A DNA stretch of 64,000 bases from Streptomyces sp. S4.7 (GTDB taxonomy: Bacteria > Actinomycetota > Actinomycetes > Streptomycetales > Streptomycetaceae). The stretch covers positions 1,240,001 to 1,304,000 of the forward strand of contig NZ_CP048397.1 in NCBI RefSeq assembly GCF_010384365.1, written 5' to 3'. Below the pieces are notes generated by a model that did no database searches, was not told where the DNA came from, and saw nothing but the letters and a program-made list of their open reading frames with translations. Numbering within the stretch: the stretch's first letter is position 1; the number at the start of each line of letters is the position of its first letter. The position numbers were made by a program, and so were the translations under genes. This document shows positions 34,799 to 44,481 of this stretch, piece by piece.

Positions 34799-36046
34799 TC
34801 ATTTGGAGTCGGGCCTGGCCATGGCGGCGACGAAGGCGCGTTCGACGTCGGCGGTGGAGAGGACTCCGTAGATCTCCCCGGTCTCCTCGACCACGAGGTA
34901 CTCGGTGGCGGGGCTGGCCCGGAGCCGGTCGAGGAGCGCTTCTCCGGCGAGTTCGGCGGGGACCTTCATGCCGTCGGTGAGGTCCTGGGCGAGGCCGCTG
35001 ACGGCGACCCAGGGGCGCCGGTGGGCCGGGACTCCGACGATGGCCGCCTCGCGGACGAGGGCGGTGGGTTCGCCCTGTCCGTCGACGACGACGAGGGCGC
35101 GGGCGCCGGCTTCGTTGGCGCGGCGCAGTGCTTCGGAGAGCGGGGTGGCGGATTCGACGGGGACGGCGCGCCGGGTGAGGGCGCGGGCTCGCAGTTCGGG
35201 CAGGTGTTCACGCAGGCGTGCCATGCGCAGGCTGTTGCCGGCCCCGGTCCAGATGATGGCGGCGAGGATGGCGGCGAGGAGCGCGTCGGTGACGGTCTCC
35301 ATGCCGCCGATGTCCTTGGTGGAGTTGCCGAGGGCGCCGGTGTGGGTGAGGAGCGGGAGGCCGATGAGGACGGCGACGGCGAGGGCCCTGCCGACCCAGG
35401 CGGCGGCGACGGTGCCGGTCATGGGTTTGCCGGTGATCTTCCAGACGACGGCGCGGAGCATCCGGCCGCCGTCGAGGGGCAGGCCGGGCAGCAGGTTGAA
35501 GGCGGCGACGATGAGGTTGGAGATCATCAGTCCGGCGAGCAGGACGCCGGGGACGGTGCCGGGCTCGACGGCCATCATCGTGAGGTAGAAGAAGGCGGCG
35601 AGGACGAGGGAGAGCAGGGGGCCGACGAAGGCGAGCATGAACTCGCGGCCGGGGGTCTCGGACTCCTTCTCGATCTCGGAGACGCCGCCGAAGAACTGGA
35701 GCTGGATGCGGCGTACGGGAAGGCCGTAGTGCAGGGCGACGACCGTGTGGGCCAGCTCGTGGACCAGTACGGAGGCGTAGAAGGCGACGGCGAAGAAGAG
35801 CGCGACGAGGTAGCGGACGCCGCCGAGCTCGGGCAGCACCCGGTCGAGCTGGCCGCCGAAGACCCAGGTGATGAGGGCGGCCACCAGGAACCAGCTGGGC
35901 GCGACGTAGACGGGGACGCCGAAGGGACGGCCCATCAGGAGCCCGCCTCCGGGGTCTTCGGGCCGCTTCCGCTTGCCGCCGGGGGGCGCGTCCTCAGGAC
36001 CGGACCGCGGCCTCCTGCTCTCGCCGCTCTCGTCGTCCTTGTTCAC
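34799..36046 (-). CDS. Site-2 protease family zinc metallopeptidase with CBS domains (Rip3-like)
   Basis: 415-residue intramembrane protease (M50). Zinc site HELAH in a membrane helix (VLVHELAHTVVALHYG) and the third ligand in NLLPGLPLDGGRMLRAV; at least six hydrophobic segments; two C-terminal CBS domains (ALVVVDGQGEPTALVREA and EYLVVEETGEIYGVLS). GTG at 36046 has AAGGGACGAC upstream; the frame open to 36157 lacks similarity. Members cleave anti-sigma factors or other membrane regulators, but the target is unknown here. Confidence 0.92.
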   Translation of the reverse strand: MNKDDESGESRRPRSGPEDAPPGGKRKRPEDPGGGLLMGRPFGVPVYVAPSWFLVAALITWVFGGQLDRVLPELGGVRYLVALFFAVAFYASVLVHELAHTVVALHYGLPVRRIQLQFFGGVSEIEKESETPGREFMLAFVGPLLSLVLAAFFYLTMMAVEPGTVPGVLLAGLMISNLIVAAFNLLPGLPLDGGRMLRAVVWKITGKPMTGTVAAAWVGRALAVAVLIGLPLLTHTGALGNSTKDIGGMETVTDALLAAILAAIIWTGAGNSLRMARLREHLPELRARALTRRAVPVESATPLSEALRRANEAGARALVVVDGQGEPTALVREAAIVGVPAHRRPWVAVSGLAQDLTDGMKVPAELAGEALLDRLRASPATEYLVVEETGEIYGVLSTADVERAFVAAMARPDSK

Positions 36047-36155
36047 GTCGTCCCTTCGTTGCGGCGCCGTCACTCGCTCGATGATGCCGTGTGCGCGAGG
36101 TCTTGCGTCGATGGTATTCCGCTCGCTGTCAGTGGCGGGCCGTAGGGTCTGAGTC

Positions 36156-37040
36156 ATGAGTACGAGTCAGCAGCCCATGTCGCTGTCGCCGTCGCGTGCG
36201 AGTGACTTCATGCAGTGCCCTCTGCTGTACCGGTTCCGGGTGATCGACAAGCTGCCGGAGAAGCCGAGCGAGGCGGCCACCCGGGGGACGCTGGTGCACG
36301 CGGTGCTGGAGAGGCTGTTCGACGACCCCGCTGTCGAGCGTACGGCGCCGCGGGCCAGGTCGATGGTCCCCGGGCAGTGGGACCGGCTGCTGGAGTCGAG
36401 GCCGGAGCTGGGTGAGCTGTTCGAGCGGGACGAGGGTGGCGAGCGGCTGACGCGCTGGCTGGCGGAGGCCGAGGGGCTGGTCGAGCGCTGGTTCTCGCTG
36501 GAGGATCCGACGCGGCTGGAGCCGGCCGAGCGTGAGCTGTTCGTGGAGACGGAGCTGGAGTCGGGTCTGCGGCTGCGCGGGGTGATCGACCGGGTCGACG
36601 TGGCGCCGTCGGGCGAGGTGCGGATCGTGGACTACAAGACGGGCAAGGCGCCGCGTCCGGAGTACGCGGAGGGCGCGCTGTTCCAGATGAAGTTCTACGC
36701 GCTGGTGATCTGGCGGTGGAAGCGGGTGGTGCCGCGCCGGCTCCAGCTGGTCTATCTGGGCAGCGGTGACGTGCTGACGTACGACCCGGTGGAGGCGGAT
36801 CTGGAGCGTATCGAGCGCAAGCTGCTGGCGCTGTGGGACGCGATCAGGCAGGCGACGGAGACGGGTGACTGGCGGCCCCGGCCGACGAAGCTGTGCGGCT
36901 GGTGCGATCACCGGGCGGTGTGTCCTGAGTTCGGCGGGACTCCCCCGGTGTATCCGCTGACGGTGCCGCCGCCGCAGGACGCGGAGCCGCTTCCCGCGGT
37001 GGAGCCGGCCGTCTCCGCCGAGCCGGCGCACGGGGTGTAG
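36156..37040 (+). CDS. RecB-family PD-(D/E)XK nuclease with an iron-sulfur cluster motif
   Basis: 294 residues. Nuclease core GVIDRVDVAPSG and VRIVDYKTGKAP, with the His of GTLVHAVLERLF. Cys in DFMQCPLLYRF plus KLCGWCDHRAVCPEF give the C-(xn)-C-x2-C-x5-C arrangement of AddB/Cas4-type Fe-S nucleases. A stand-alone exonuclease likely to act on DNA ends; a helicase partner is not adjacent. Divergent from the protease gene. Confidence 0.9.
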   Translation: MSTSQQPMSLSPSRASDFMQCPLLYRFRVIDKLPEKPSEAATRGTLVHAVLERLFDDPAVERTAPRARSMVPGQWDRLLESRPELGELFERDEGGERLTRWLAEAEGLVERWFSLEDPTRLEPAERELFVETELESGLRLRGVIDRVDVAPSGEVRIVDYKTGKAPRPEYAEGALFQMKFYALVIWRWKRVVPRRLQLVYLGSGDVLTYDPVEADLERIERKLLALWDAIRQATETGDWRPRPTKLCGWCDHRAVCPEFGGTPPVYPLTVPPPQDAEPLPAVEPAVSAEPAHGV

Positions 37041-37122
37041 CGGGGGCGGCGTGTGCCCGCCGCTCTCGCGGGCGGGCGCTCAGGGCAGAATGGACCGGGA
37101 TCGGTCTACCGAAGGAGATCCC

Positions 37123-37794
37123 GTGGCGATCCGCGTCCTACTGGTCGATGACCAGCCACTGCTGCGCACCGGCTTCCGGATGATTCTGGAGGCCGAGCAG
37201 GACATCGCGGTCGTCGGGGAGGCCGGGGACGGCCTTCAGGCCATCGACCAGGTGCGGGCGCTGCAGCCCGATGTGGTGCTGATGGACATCCGTATGCCGC
37301 GGATGGACGGTGTGGAGGCGACCCGGCAGATCACGGGCCCCGGCAAGGACGGTCCGGCGAAGGTGCTGGTGCTGACCACGTTCGATCTCGACGAGTACGT
37401 GGTGGAGGCGTTGCGCGCGGGGGCCAGCGGCTTCCTGCTGAAGGACGCGCCCGCGAACGAGCTGGTGCAGGCGATCCGGGTGGTGGCCGCCGGTGAGGCG
37501 ATGCTGGCGCCGAGCATCACGCGCAGGCTGCTCGACAAGTACGCGGACCATCTGCCGTCCGGTGACGAGCAGGTGCCGGACACCCTGCACACGCTGACCG
37601 AGCGCGAGGTCGAGGTGCTGAAGCTGGTGGCTCGGGGGCTGTCCAACGCGGAGATCGCCGCGGATCTGTTCGTCAGCGAGACCACGGTCAAGACGCATGT
37701 GGGTCATGTGCTGACGAAGCTGAGCCTGCGCGACCGTGTGCAGGCGGCGGTGTACGCGTACGAGAGCGGTCTGGTGCGCCCCGGCGCCCAGTGA
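37123..37794 (+). CDS. NarL/FixJ-family response regulator
   Basis: 223 residues: receiver domain with acidic pair Asp9/Asp10 and phospho-acceptor Asp55 (VVLMDIRMPRMDG), then a LuxR-type HTH (TLTEREVEVLKLVARGLSNA, ETTVKTHVGHVLTKL). GTG start at 37123 with GAAGGAGATCCC upstream. No histidine kinase adjoins it, so its partner lies elsewhere. Confidence 0.94.
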   Translation: MAIRVLLVDDQPLLRTGFRMILEAEQDIAVVGEAGDGLQAIDQVRALQPDVVLMDIRMPRMDGVEATRQITGPGKDGPAKVLVLTTFDLDEYVVEALRAGASGFLLKDAPANELVQAIRVVAAGEAMLAPSITRRLLDKYADHLPSGDEQVPDTLHTLTEREVEVLKLVARGLSNAEIAADLFVSETTVKTHVGHVLTKLSLRDRVQAAVYAYESGLVRPGAQ

Positions 37795-37821
37795 CGGGCG
37801 GCGTTTTCGGCGAACACGGGA

Positions 37822-37856
37822 GAGGTCCCCGGCATCGGTGCGATGCCGGGGACCTC
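37822..37856. terminator. Bidirectional terminator between the response regulator and binding-protein genes
   Basis: A perfect 16-bp stem (37822-37837 with 37841-37856) and a 3-nt loop in the middle of a convergent pair. Confidence 0.85.
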
Positions 37857-37887
37857 TGTCGCTCCACCGGTCGGACGGTGGCGCCGG

Positions 37888-39492
37888 TCAGACCGCGCTG
37901 CCGGTGCCGAGCTCCCAGAGCAGGAGTTCGCCCGAGGGGTTGAGCGCCCACTCCACACCGGAGATGTCGTCGTCGGCGGCCACGTACTGCTTGCCCTGCC
38001 AGAGCGGGAGTACCGGTACGTCCTCGGCGACGATGTCCTGTATCTGCGCGAAGCTCTTGGCGGCGGCGCTGCGCTCGGCCTCGCTGCGCGACTGGGGGAT
38101 CAGCTGGCCGCTGACCTTCTTGTTCGAGTACGGCGCGTTGAGGAAGTTGTCCTCGTCGAGGAACGGCGCGATGTAGTTGTCCGGGTCGGGGAAGTCGGGG
38201 AACCAGCCCATGCCGTAGACGGTGTAGTCACCGCGCGTCTGGGCGGGCCGGAACTTGGACCACTCGGTGCCCTTGGTGTCGACGTCGAAGAGGCCGCTCG
38301 AGTTGAGCTGCTCCTGGAGCGTCTCGAACTCCTTGGCCGTGGCTTCGCCGTAGTGGTCGGTGGTGTAGTTCAGGGTGAACTTCACGGGTGTCTCGACACC
38401 GGCCTCGTCGAGGAGCCGCTCGGCCTCGGCCCGGTCGGGCTCGCCGTACTTGTTGAAGAACGAGTTGGTGTGCGCGGTGATGGTCGACGGGATGAGCGAG
38501 TAGAGGGGCTCGGCCGTGGAGCCGTACACCTCGGAGGCGATCTGGCCGCGGTCGACGAGGGAGGCGACGGCCTGTCGGACGGCCTTGTCCTTCACCACGG
38601 GCTCGTCGGTGTCGAAGGCGAGGTAGCGGATCTCCAGACCGGGCATCTCGGTGAGCTCGACCTCGTCCGTGGGCTTGGTGGTCATGTCCTCGATCTGGTC
38701 GGGCGACATGGTGCGGGCCATCACGTCGATCTCGCCGGAGTCGAGGGCCTTGCCCATGGCCGCCGCGTCGGGGTACGAGCGCAGCTCGACCTTGTCGTTG
38801 CGGAGCTTCAGGTCGCCCTTGTAGGAGGAGTTCCTGGTGAAGACCGCCTTGACGATCCGGTCGCCCTCCGTCTCGGCCTTGAAGTTGTACGGGCCGGAGC
38901 CGGTCACGTCGAAGCCGTCGCGGAGCTTCCTGCCGTCGTACGCGGCGGGGTCGACGATGCCCGCGACGGGCGTGGAGAGCTTGTACGGGAACGTGGCGTC
39001 GGGGGTCTTGAGGTGGAAGATGACCTCGGAGGCGCTGGGCGTCTCGATCGTGTCGATGTTCTTGAGCAGGCCCACCGCGCCGGCCTCGGAGTTGATGTCG
39101 ATGACGCGGTCGATGGAGAACTTCACGTCCTGTGAGGTGATCTCGGCTCCGCCGGAGAACTTGAGCCCTTCGCGCAGTTCGCAGCGGTAGCTCTCGTTCT
39201 GGTTGTCCGAGAAGCGGCAGTGGGACGCGGCCTCGGGGACGGGGGCGCCGCCGCCGCGGGGTATGTGCATCAGGGTCTGGAGGGACTGGCGCAGGACGTT
39301 CCAGGAGCCGGTGTCGTAGGCGAACGCCGGGTCGAAGGGCGCCGGGGACTCCTTGGTGGCGGTGAACTGGTCCGTGGTGCCCACGACGATGGCGTCACCG
39401 CTGCCGGACCCGCCGTCCGTGCCGCCGCAGGCGGCGAGCACCGGGGCGAGCAGTCCTGCCACGACCGGCAGCACGAGTCTCTTGCGCTTCAT
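37888..39492 (-). CDS. Family 5 extracellular solute-binding lipoprotein (peptide-type)
   Basis: 534 residues with signal peptide and lipobox LAAC (Cys22). Core similarity to DppA/OppA-like receptors: AYDTGSWNVLRQSLQTLMHI, LREGLKFSGGAEITSQDVKFS, GSGPYNFKAETEGDRIV and DIVAEDVPVLPLWQ. No permease or ATPase genes adjoin it, so it is an orphan receptor that would dock on a transporter encoded elsewhere. Ligand unknown. Confidence 0.92.
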   Translation of the reverse strand: MKRKRLVLPVVAGLLAPVLAACGGTDGGSGSGDAIVVGTTDQFTATKESPAPFDPAFAYDTGSWNVLRQSLQTLMHIPRGGGAPVPEAASHCRFSDNQNESYRCELREGLKFSGGAEITSQDVKFSIDRVIDINSEAGAVGLLKNIDTIETPSASEVIFHLKTPDATFPYKLSTPVAGIVDPAAYDGRKLRDGFDVTGSGPYNFKAETEGDRIVKAVFTRNSSYKGDLKLRNDKVELRSYPDAAAMGKALDSGEIDVMARTMSPDQIEDMTTKPTDEVELTEMPGLEIRYLAFDTDEPVVKDKAVRQAVASLVDRGQIASEVYGSTAEPLYSLIPSTITAHTNSFFNKYGEPDRAEAERLLDEAGVETPVKFTLNYTTDHYGEATAKEFETLQEQLNSSGLFDVDTKGTEWSKFRPAQTRGDYTVYGMGWFPDFPDPDNYIAPFLDEDNFLNAPYSNKKVSGQLIPQSRSEAERSAAAKSFAQIQDIVAEDVPVLPLWQGKQYVAADDDISGVEWALNPSGELLLWELGTGSAV

Positions 39493-39957
39493 CCTGGACG
39501 TACTCCCTCATCCGAACACCCTGCGATACAACGGTGGTTGAGAATTTCGCGACGTGATTGACCGTCGGAACACACCGTTGAGCCGGTGAATGTGTGGCGA
39601 AGTTCTCGCGACGAGATTAGTCGGCGGGTGCGGATGTTATGAACCGGGCCCAGTTCGGGCGTAATCGCAAAGCGATCAGCAAATGCCACGAAGCGGTATC
39701 GGCGCTTGAGAATGATTCACGCATCAGGCCATAAAACAGGGCATATGGATGCCCGGATCGGCGCGGCGAACGGGCAGGACGGGGCCGCTGAACGGGCATG
39801 ATCACCCTCGGCGACGGCACACTGAGTGACAAAGGTCACCCGCATTTCCGGCCGCTCCACCGTGATCACGTTCGCGATGATCACCAGGTGACCGCCACAA
39901 AGGCGTACCCCCAATCCCCCGGCTTTTCGATAATTTCAGGGGGCACGCTCTGTGCGA
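39493..39957. other. Long, relatively AT-richer intergenic region upstream of the binding-protein gene
   Basis: No frame looks like a gene. Visible signals are GTGATCA (39862-39868) and TGATCAC (39878-39884), an inverted repeat of TGATCA cores, and TGAGAATGATTCACG (39707-39721), which matches a Zur box at 11 of 15 positions. They probably belong to the control region of the binding-protein gene. Confidence 0.45.
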
Positions 39958-40662
39958 CTATCCGCGCTCGTGCGTAATCAGGCCGCGCAGAAATAGCAGA
40001 TCGACCTCTTCGAGAGAGCTCACGACGACCCGTCCGTCGGCGGCGGCGATGGGTGCGACGGAGGGCACGGCCACCACCCGGCAGCCCGCGGCCTCGGCCG
40101 ACGCCACACCCGTCGCGGTGTCCTCGATGACGGCGCATCTGCCGGGGGCGGCGTTCAGACCGCGCGCGGCGAGCAGGTACGGGTCCGGGTGCGGCTTGGT
40201 GTTCAGCACCTCGTCACCGGCCACGGTGAGGCTGAAGTGGTGGCGTCCCACGGAGTCGAGCACCCGGTCGATGATGCGCCGGTGCGAGGCGGAGACCAGG
40301 GCCGTGGGCACGCCGTGCTCGGCCAGCTCGGCGAGGAGCCTGGCGGCTCCGGGCATCAGCGGCACGTCGAAGCCGATGCGCTCCTCGAAGCGGTCGTTGA
40401 GCAGTACGGTCAGCTCGGCGAGGGTGATGTCGGCGCCGGTCGCCTCGATGAGGTAGCCGGCGCTCCTGGTCATCGGCCCGCCGACGACGATGTCGCGCCA
40501 CGCGTCGTCCAGGGGGTGTCCGAGGTCCTTGAAGACCGCGACCTCCGTGTCCCACCAGAAGCCCTCCGTGTCGACCAGGGTGCCGTCCATGTCGAGGAGA
40601 ACGGCCTGGAGCGCCGATCCTTCGGCCGTACGAGTCAAGGACGCGGGAACCGTACTGGTCAT
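39958..40662 (-). CDS. HAD-family hydrolase (beta-phosphoglucomutase-like)
   Basis: 234 residues. HAD motif I VLLDMDGTLVDTEGFWWDTE, motif II VSASHRR, motif III/IV KPHPDPYLLAARGL and VIEDTATGVASAEAAG. The MTSTV start at 40662 with GGAGGTG upstream is preferred. Probably a phosphatase or phosphomutase; substrate unassigned. Not obviously linked to metH upstream, from which a terminator separates it. Confidence 0.92.
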   Translation of the reverse strand: MTSTVPASLTRTAEGSALQAVLLDMDGTLVDTEGFWWDTEVAVFKDLGHPLDDAWRDIVVGGPMTRSAGYLIEATGADITLAELTVLLNDRFEERIGFDVPLMPGAARLLAELAEHGVPTALVSASHRRIIDRVLDSVGRHHFSLTVAGDEVLNTKPHPDPYLLAARGLNAAPGRCAVIEDTATGVASAEAAGCRVVAVPSVAPIAAADGRVVVSSLEEVDLLFLRGLITHERG

Positions 40663-40689
40663 CCGGGCACACCTCCGAGAGGGACGAGA

Positions 40690-40740
40690 AGGCCGGTCGC
40701 CTTTCCCGACGGGGTTTCCGTCAGGGCCGGCGACCGGCCT
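40690..40740 (-). terminator. Nested hairpin after metH
   Basis: AGGCCGGTCGCC (40690-40701) pairs with GGCGACCGGCCT (40729-40740); the 27-nt loop folds again (CCCGACGG with CCGTCAGGG). It lies 52 bp after the metH stop. Confidence 0.75.
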
Positions 40741-40791
40741 GCGCTGGACCGACAAGTGTACGACTCGTCCGGGGAAGGCGCGCGATGGGCG

Positions 40792-43700
40792 CTATCGCGC
40801 GTTGAAGTACTTCGCCTCGGGGTGGTGGATGACGATGGCGTCGGTGGACTGCTCGGGGTGCAGCTGGAACTCCTCGGAGAGCTCGACACCGATCCGGCCG
40901 GGCTCCAGGAGGTCGGCGATCTTGGCGCGGTCCTCCAGGTTGGGGCAGGCACCGTAGCCGAGCGAGAACCGGGCGCCCCGGTACTTCAGCGCGAACATGT
41001 CCTCGACCTGCGACGGGTCCTCGGCCGCGAAGCCCAGCTCGGAGCGGACGCGGGCGTGCCAGTACTCGGCGAGGGCCTCGGCGAGCTGGACGGACAGGCC
41101 GTGGAGTTCGAGATAGTCCCGGTAGGCGTTCTTCTCGAACAGCTCCGCGGTCACGCCGCCGATCTTCGAGCCCACCGTGACGACCTGAAGGCCCACCACG
41201 TCGGTCTCGCCGGACTCCTCCGGGCGGAAGAAGTCCGCCAGACACAGCCGCCGCCCGCGGCGCTGGCGGGGGAAGGTGAAGCGGGTCCGCTCCGCCCCGT
41301 CCTCGCCGAGCAGGATGAGGTCGTCCCCCTTGGACACACAGGGGAAGTAGCCGTAGACCACGGCCGCTTCCAGCATGTTGCCGGTGTGGAGCTTGTCGAG
41401 CCAGCCCCGCAGATGCGGCCGCCCCTCGGACTCCACCAGCTCCTCGTACGAAGGTCCGCCCTCACGGGCCTCCTTCAGGCCCCACTGCCCCTTGAAGAGG
41501 GCGCCCTCGTCCAGCCAGGAGGCGTACTCCTTCAGCTGGATGCCCTTGATGACGCGGGTGCCCCAGAACGGCGGCTCAGGAACCGGGTTGGTGGTCGACA
41601 CGTCCGAGCGGACGGTGCCTTCCTCCACGGGCTCCTCCACCACCGCCGTCGCCGCGACCGGCTTGACGCGGCGCTGCTTCAGCTCCGGGAGTACGGCTCC
41701 GGGGACTCCGCGCTTGATGCCGATCAGGGCGTCCATGAGGCGCAGTCCCTCGAACGCGTCGCGGGCGTAGCGGACCTCACCCTCGTAGATCTCGTGCAGG
41801 TCCTGCTCGACGTATGCGCGGGTGAGGGCGGCGCCGCCCAGGATCACGGGGAAGTCGGCCGCCATCTTGCGCTGGTTCAGCTCCTGGAGGTTCTCCTTCA
41901 TGATCACCGTGGACTTCACCAGCAGCCCCGACATGCCGATCACATCCGCCCGGTGCTCCGCGGCGGCTTCGAGGATCGCGGAGACCGGCTGCTTGATGCC
42001 GAGATTCACCACCGTGTAGCCGTTGTTGGACAGGATGATGTCGACCAGGTTCTTCCCGATGTCGTGCACGTCGCCCCGGACGGTCGCCAGGACGATGGTG
42101 CCCTTGCCGTCGTCGTCCGTCTTCTCCATGTGGGGCTCCAGGAAAGCCACCGCCTGCTTCATCACCTCCGCCGACTGGAGGACGAAGGGCAGCTGCATCT
42201 GCCCGGAGCCGAACAGCTCGCCGACGACCTTCATGCCGTTCAGCAGGGTGTCGTTGACGATCTCCAGAGCCGGCCGGGTCTCCAGTGCGGCGGCGAGGTC
42301 GTCCTCCAGGCCGTTCTTCTCCCCGTCGATGATCCGCCGCTCCAGCCGCTCGTCCAGCGGCAGCGCGAGCAGTTCCTCGGCCCGTCCGTCCTTCATCGAC
42401 TTGGTGTTGACGCCCTCGAACAGCTCCATCAGCCTCTGGAGCGGGTCGTAGCCTTCTTCGCGCCGGTCGTAGATCAGGTCGAGTGCGACCTTGACCTGCT
42501 CCTCCTCCAGCCTCGCGATCGGCAGGATCTTCGACGCGTGCACGATCGCCGAGTCCAGCCCCGCCTTCACGCATTCGTCCAGGAAGACGGAGTTGAGGAC
42601 GATGCGGGCGGCGGGGTTGAGACCGAAGGAGATGTTGGACAGACCCAGCGTCGTCTGGACATCGGGGTGGCGCAGCTTCAGCTCACGGATCGCCTCGATC
42701 GTCGCGATCCCGTCCTTCCGCGACTCCTCCTGGCCCGTGCAGATGGTGAAGGTGAGGGTGTCGATCAGGATGTCCGACTCGTGCACGCCCCAGTTGCCGG
42801 TCAGGTCCGCGATCAGCCGCTCCGCGATCGCGACCTTGTGTTCGGGGGTGCGGGCCTGGCCCTCCTCGTCGATCGTCAGGGCGATCAGCGCGGCTCCGTG
42901 CTCGACGGCCAGTTCGGTGACCTTCGTGAACCGCGACTGGGGCCCGTCACCGTCCTCGTAGTTCACCGAGTTGATGACCGCCCGCCCGCCGAGCTTCTCC
43001 AGCCCCGCCCGCAGCACCGGCAGTTCGGTGGAGTCGAGCACGATCGGCAGGGTGGAGGCGGTGGCGAAGCGGCCCGCGAGCTCCGCCATGTCCGCGACGC
43101 CGTCACGGCCCACGTAGTCGACGCACAGGTCGAGCAGGTGCGCGCCCTCACGGATCTGGGCACGTGCCATCTCGACGCAGTCGTCCCAGCGGCCCTCCAG
43201 CATCGCCTCACGGAACTTCTTCGACCCGTTCGCGTTCGTGCGCTCACCGATCGCCAGATACGACGTGTCCTGCCGGAACGGCACCGACTGGTACAGCGAC
43301 GCCGCCCCCGGCTCCGGCCGCGCCACCCGCTCGGTGACATCCGCGCCCCGCACCCGCTCCACGACCTGACGCAAGTGCTCCGGGGTCGTTCCGCAGCAGC
43401 CGCCGACCAGCGAGAGGCCGTACTCCTGAACGAAGTTCTCCTGCGCGTCGGCGAGTTCACCCGCGGTCAGCGGATAGTGCGCGCCGTCCTTGCCGAGGAC
43501 GGGCAGTCCGGCGTTGGGCATGCAGGAGATGGGGATACGTGAGTGGCGGGCCAGATAGCGCAGGTGCTCGCTCATCTCCGCCGGCCCCGTCGCGCAGTTC
43601 AGACCGATCATGTCGATCCCCAGCGGCTCCAGCGCCGTCAGCGCCGCGCCGATCTCCGACCCCAGCAGCATCGTGCCGGTCGTCTCCACCGTGACGGAAC

Positions 43701-44304
43701 AGATGATCGGCAGGTTGGTGCCGGTGGCGTCGAGGGCCCGGCGGGCTCCGAGGATGGCGGCCTTCGTCTGGAGGAGGTCCTGTGTCGTCTCCACCAGCAG
43801 GGCGTCCGCGCCGCCGGCGATCATGCCCTCGGCGTTCCGCTGGTAGGCGTCGCGCAGGGTCACGTAGTCGACGTGCCCCAGGGTCGGCAGCTTCGTCCCC
43901 GGGCCCATCGAGCCGAGCACCCAGCGCTGCTGTCCGGTCGAGACGGTGAACTCGTCGGCGACCTCGCGGGCGATGCGGGCGCCGGCCTCGGAGAGTTCGA
44001 GGACCCGCTCGGGGATGTCGTACTCGGCCAGCGCGGCGAAGTTCGTACCGAAGGTGTTCGTCTCCACGCAGTCGACACCGACCGCGAAGTACTCCTCGTG
44101 GACCGAGCGCACGATGTCCGGGCGTGTCACGTTCAGGATCTCGTTGCAGCCCTCCAGGTCCTGGAAGTCCTCCATCGTCGGATCCTGCGCCTGGAGCATC
44201 GTGCCCATCGCCCCGTCGGCGACCACCACGCGCGTGGCCAGTGCCTCACGGAGGGCTTCGACTCGGGTCCGGCTGTCGGCGGAAATGCTGGAGGACGGGG
44301 CCAT
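40792..44304 (-). CDS. metH: Cobalamin-dependent methionine synthase MetH
   Basis: Large cytoplasmic methyltransferase, 1170 residues, making methionine from homocysteine and methyl-tetrahydrofolate. Domains in order: homocysteine-binding (DGAMGTMLQ; zinc cysteines in LVGGCCGTT), pterin-binding (IGERTNANGSKKF, LLDLCVDYVGRDG), cobalamin-binding with the lower ligand His in GDVHDIGKNLVDIIL, and the reactivation domain binding SAM (GACPNLEDRAKI). ATG at 44304 with GGGAG 8 nt upstream. Monocistronic. Confidence 0.97.
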   Translation of the reverse strand: MAPSSSISADSRTRVEALREALATRVVVADGAMGTMLQAQDPTMEDFQDLEGCNEILNVTRPDIVRSVHEEYFAVGVDCVETNTFGTNFAALAEYDIPERVLELSEAGARIAREVADEFTVSTGQQRWVLGSMGPGTKLPTLGHVDYVTLRDAYQRNAEGMIAGGADALLVETTQDLLQTKAAILGARRALDATGTNLPIICSVTVETTGTMLLGSEIGAALTALEPLGIDMIGLNCATGPAEMSEHLRYLARHSRIPISCMPNAGLPVLGKDGAHYPLTAGELADAQENFVQEYGLSLVGGCCGTTPEHLRQVVERVRGADVTERVARPEPGAASLYQSVPFRQDTSYLAIGERTNANGSKKFREAMLEGRWDDCVEMARAQIREGAHLLDLCVDYVGRDGVADMAELAGRFATASTLPIVLDSTELPVLRAGLEKLGGRAVINSVNYEDGDGPQSRFTKVTELAVEHGAALIALTIDEEGQARTPEHKVAIAERLIADLTGNWGVHESDILIDTLTFTICTGQEESRKDGIATIEAIRELKLRHPDVQTTLGLSNISFGLNPAARIVLNSVFLDECVKAGLDSAIVHASKILPIARLEEEQVKVALDLIYDRREEGYDPLQRLMELFEGVNTKSMKDGRAEELLALPLDERLERRIIDGEKNGLEDDLAAALETRPALEIVNDTLLNGMKVVGELFGSGQMQLPFVLQSAEVMKQAVAFLEPHMEKTDDDGKGTIVLATVRGDVHDIGKNLVDIILSNNGYTVVNLGIKQPVSAILEAAAEHRADVIGMSGLLVKSTVIMKENLQELNQRKMAADFPVILGGAALTRAYVEQDLHEIYEGEVRYARDAFEGLRLMDALIGIKRGVPGAVLPELKQRRVKPVAATAVVEEPVEEGTVRSDVSTTNPVPEPPFWGTRVIKGIQLKEYASWLDEGALFKGQWGLKEAREGGPSYEELVESEGRPHLRGWLDKLHTGNMLEAAVVYGYFPCVSKGDDLILLGEDGAERTRFTFPRQRRGRRLCLADFFRPEESGETDVVGLQVVTVGSKIGGVTAELFEKNAYRDYLELHGLSVQLAEALAEYWHARVRSELGFAAEDPSQVEDMFALKYRGARFSLGYGACPNLEDRAKIADLLEPGRIGVELSEEFQLHPEQSTDAIVIHHPEAKYFNAR

Positions 44305-44481
44305 GAAAATACTCCCGGAGGTGCGACGGCTGTCGGCTTTGCGCCTTCAAGTGGAAGGGGCACCCGGCCAGGGTAGCGGTGACCGGCTCGCGGCGGCGGT
44401 CTGTTCCACGGGGCGGACGGTCGTGCTTCGGCCAAGTTGGAATTTGGTTGTCCGTCACACGGAGTCGGCATGGGCCGATAT

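Noticed and set aside
39862..39884. TGATCA inverted repeat as a defined operator
   Set aside because: Symmetric, but it is over 350 bp from the next start on that strand and has no second copy at a related gene, so it is noted only in the intergenic entry.
40189..43542. A plus-strand open frame of over 1100 codons
   Set aside because: Antisense of metH; composition is His/Arg/Val/Gly-rich without any domain, typical of a reverse-strand GC shadow.
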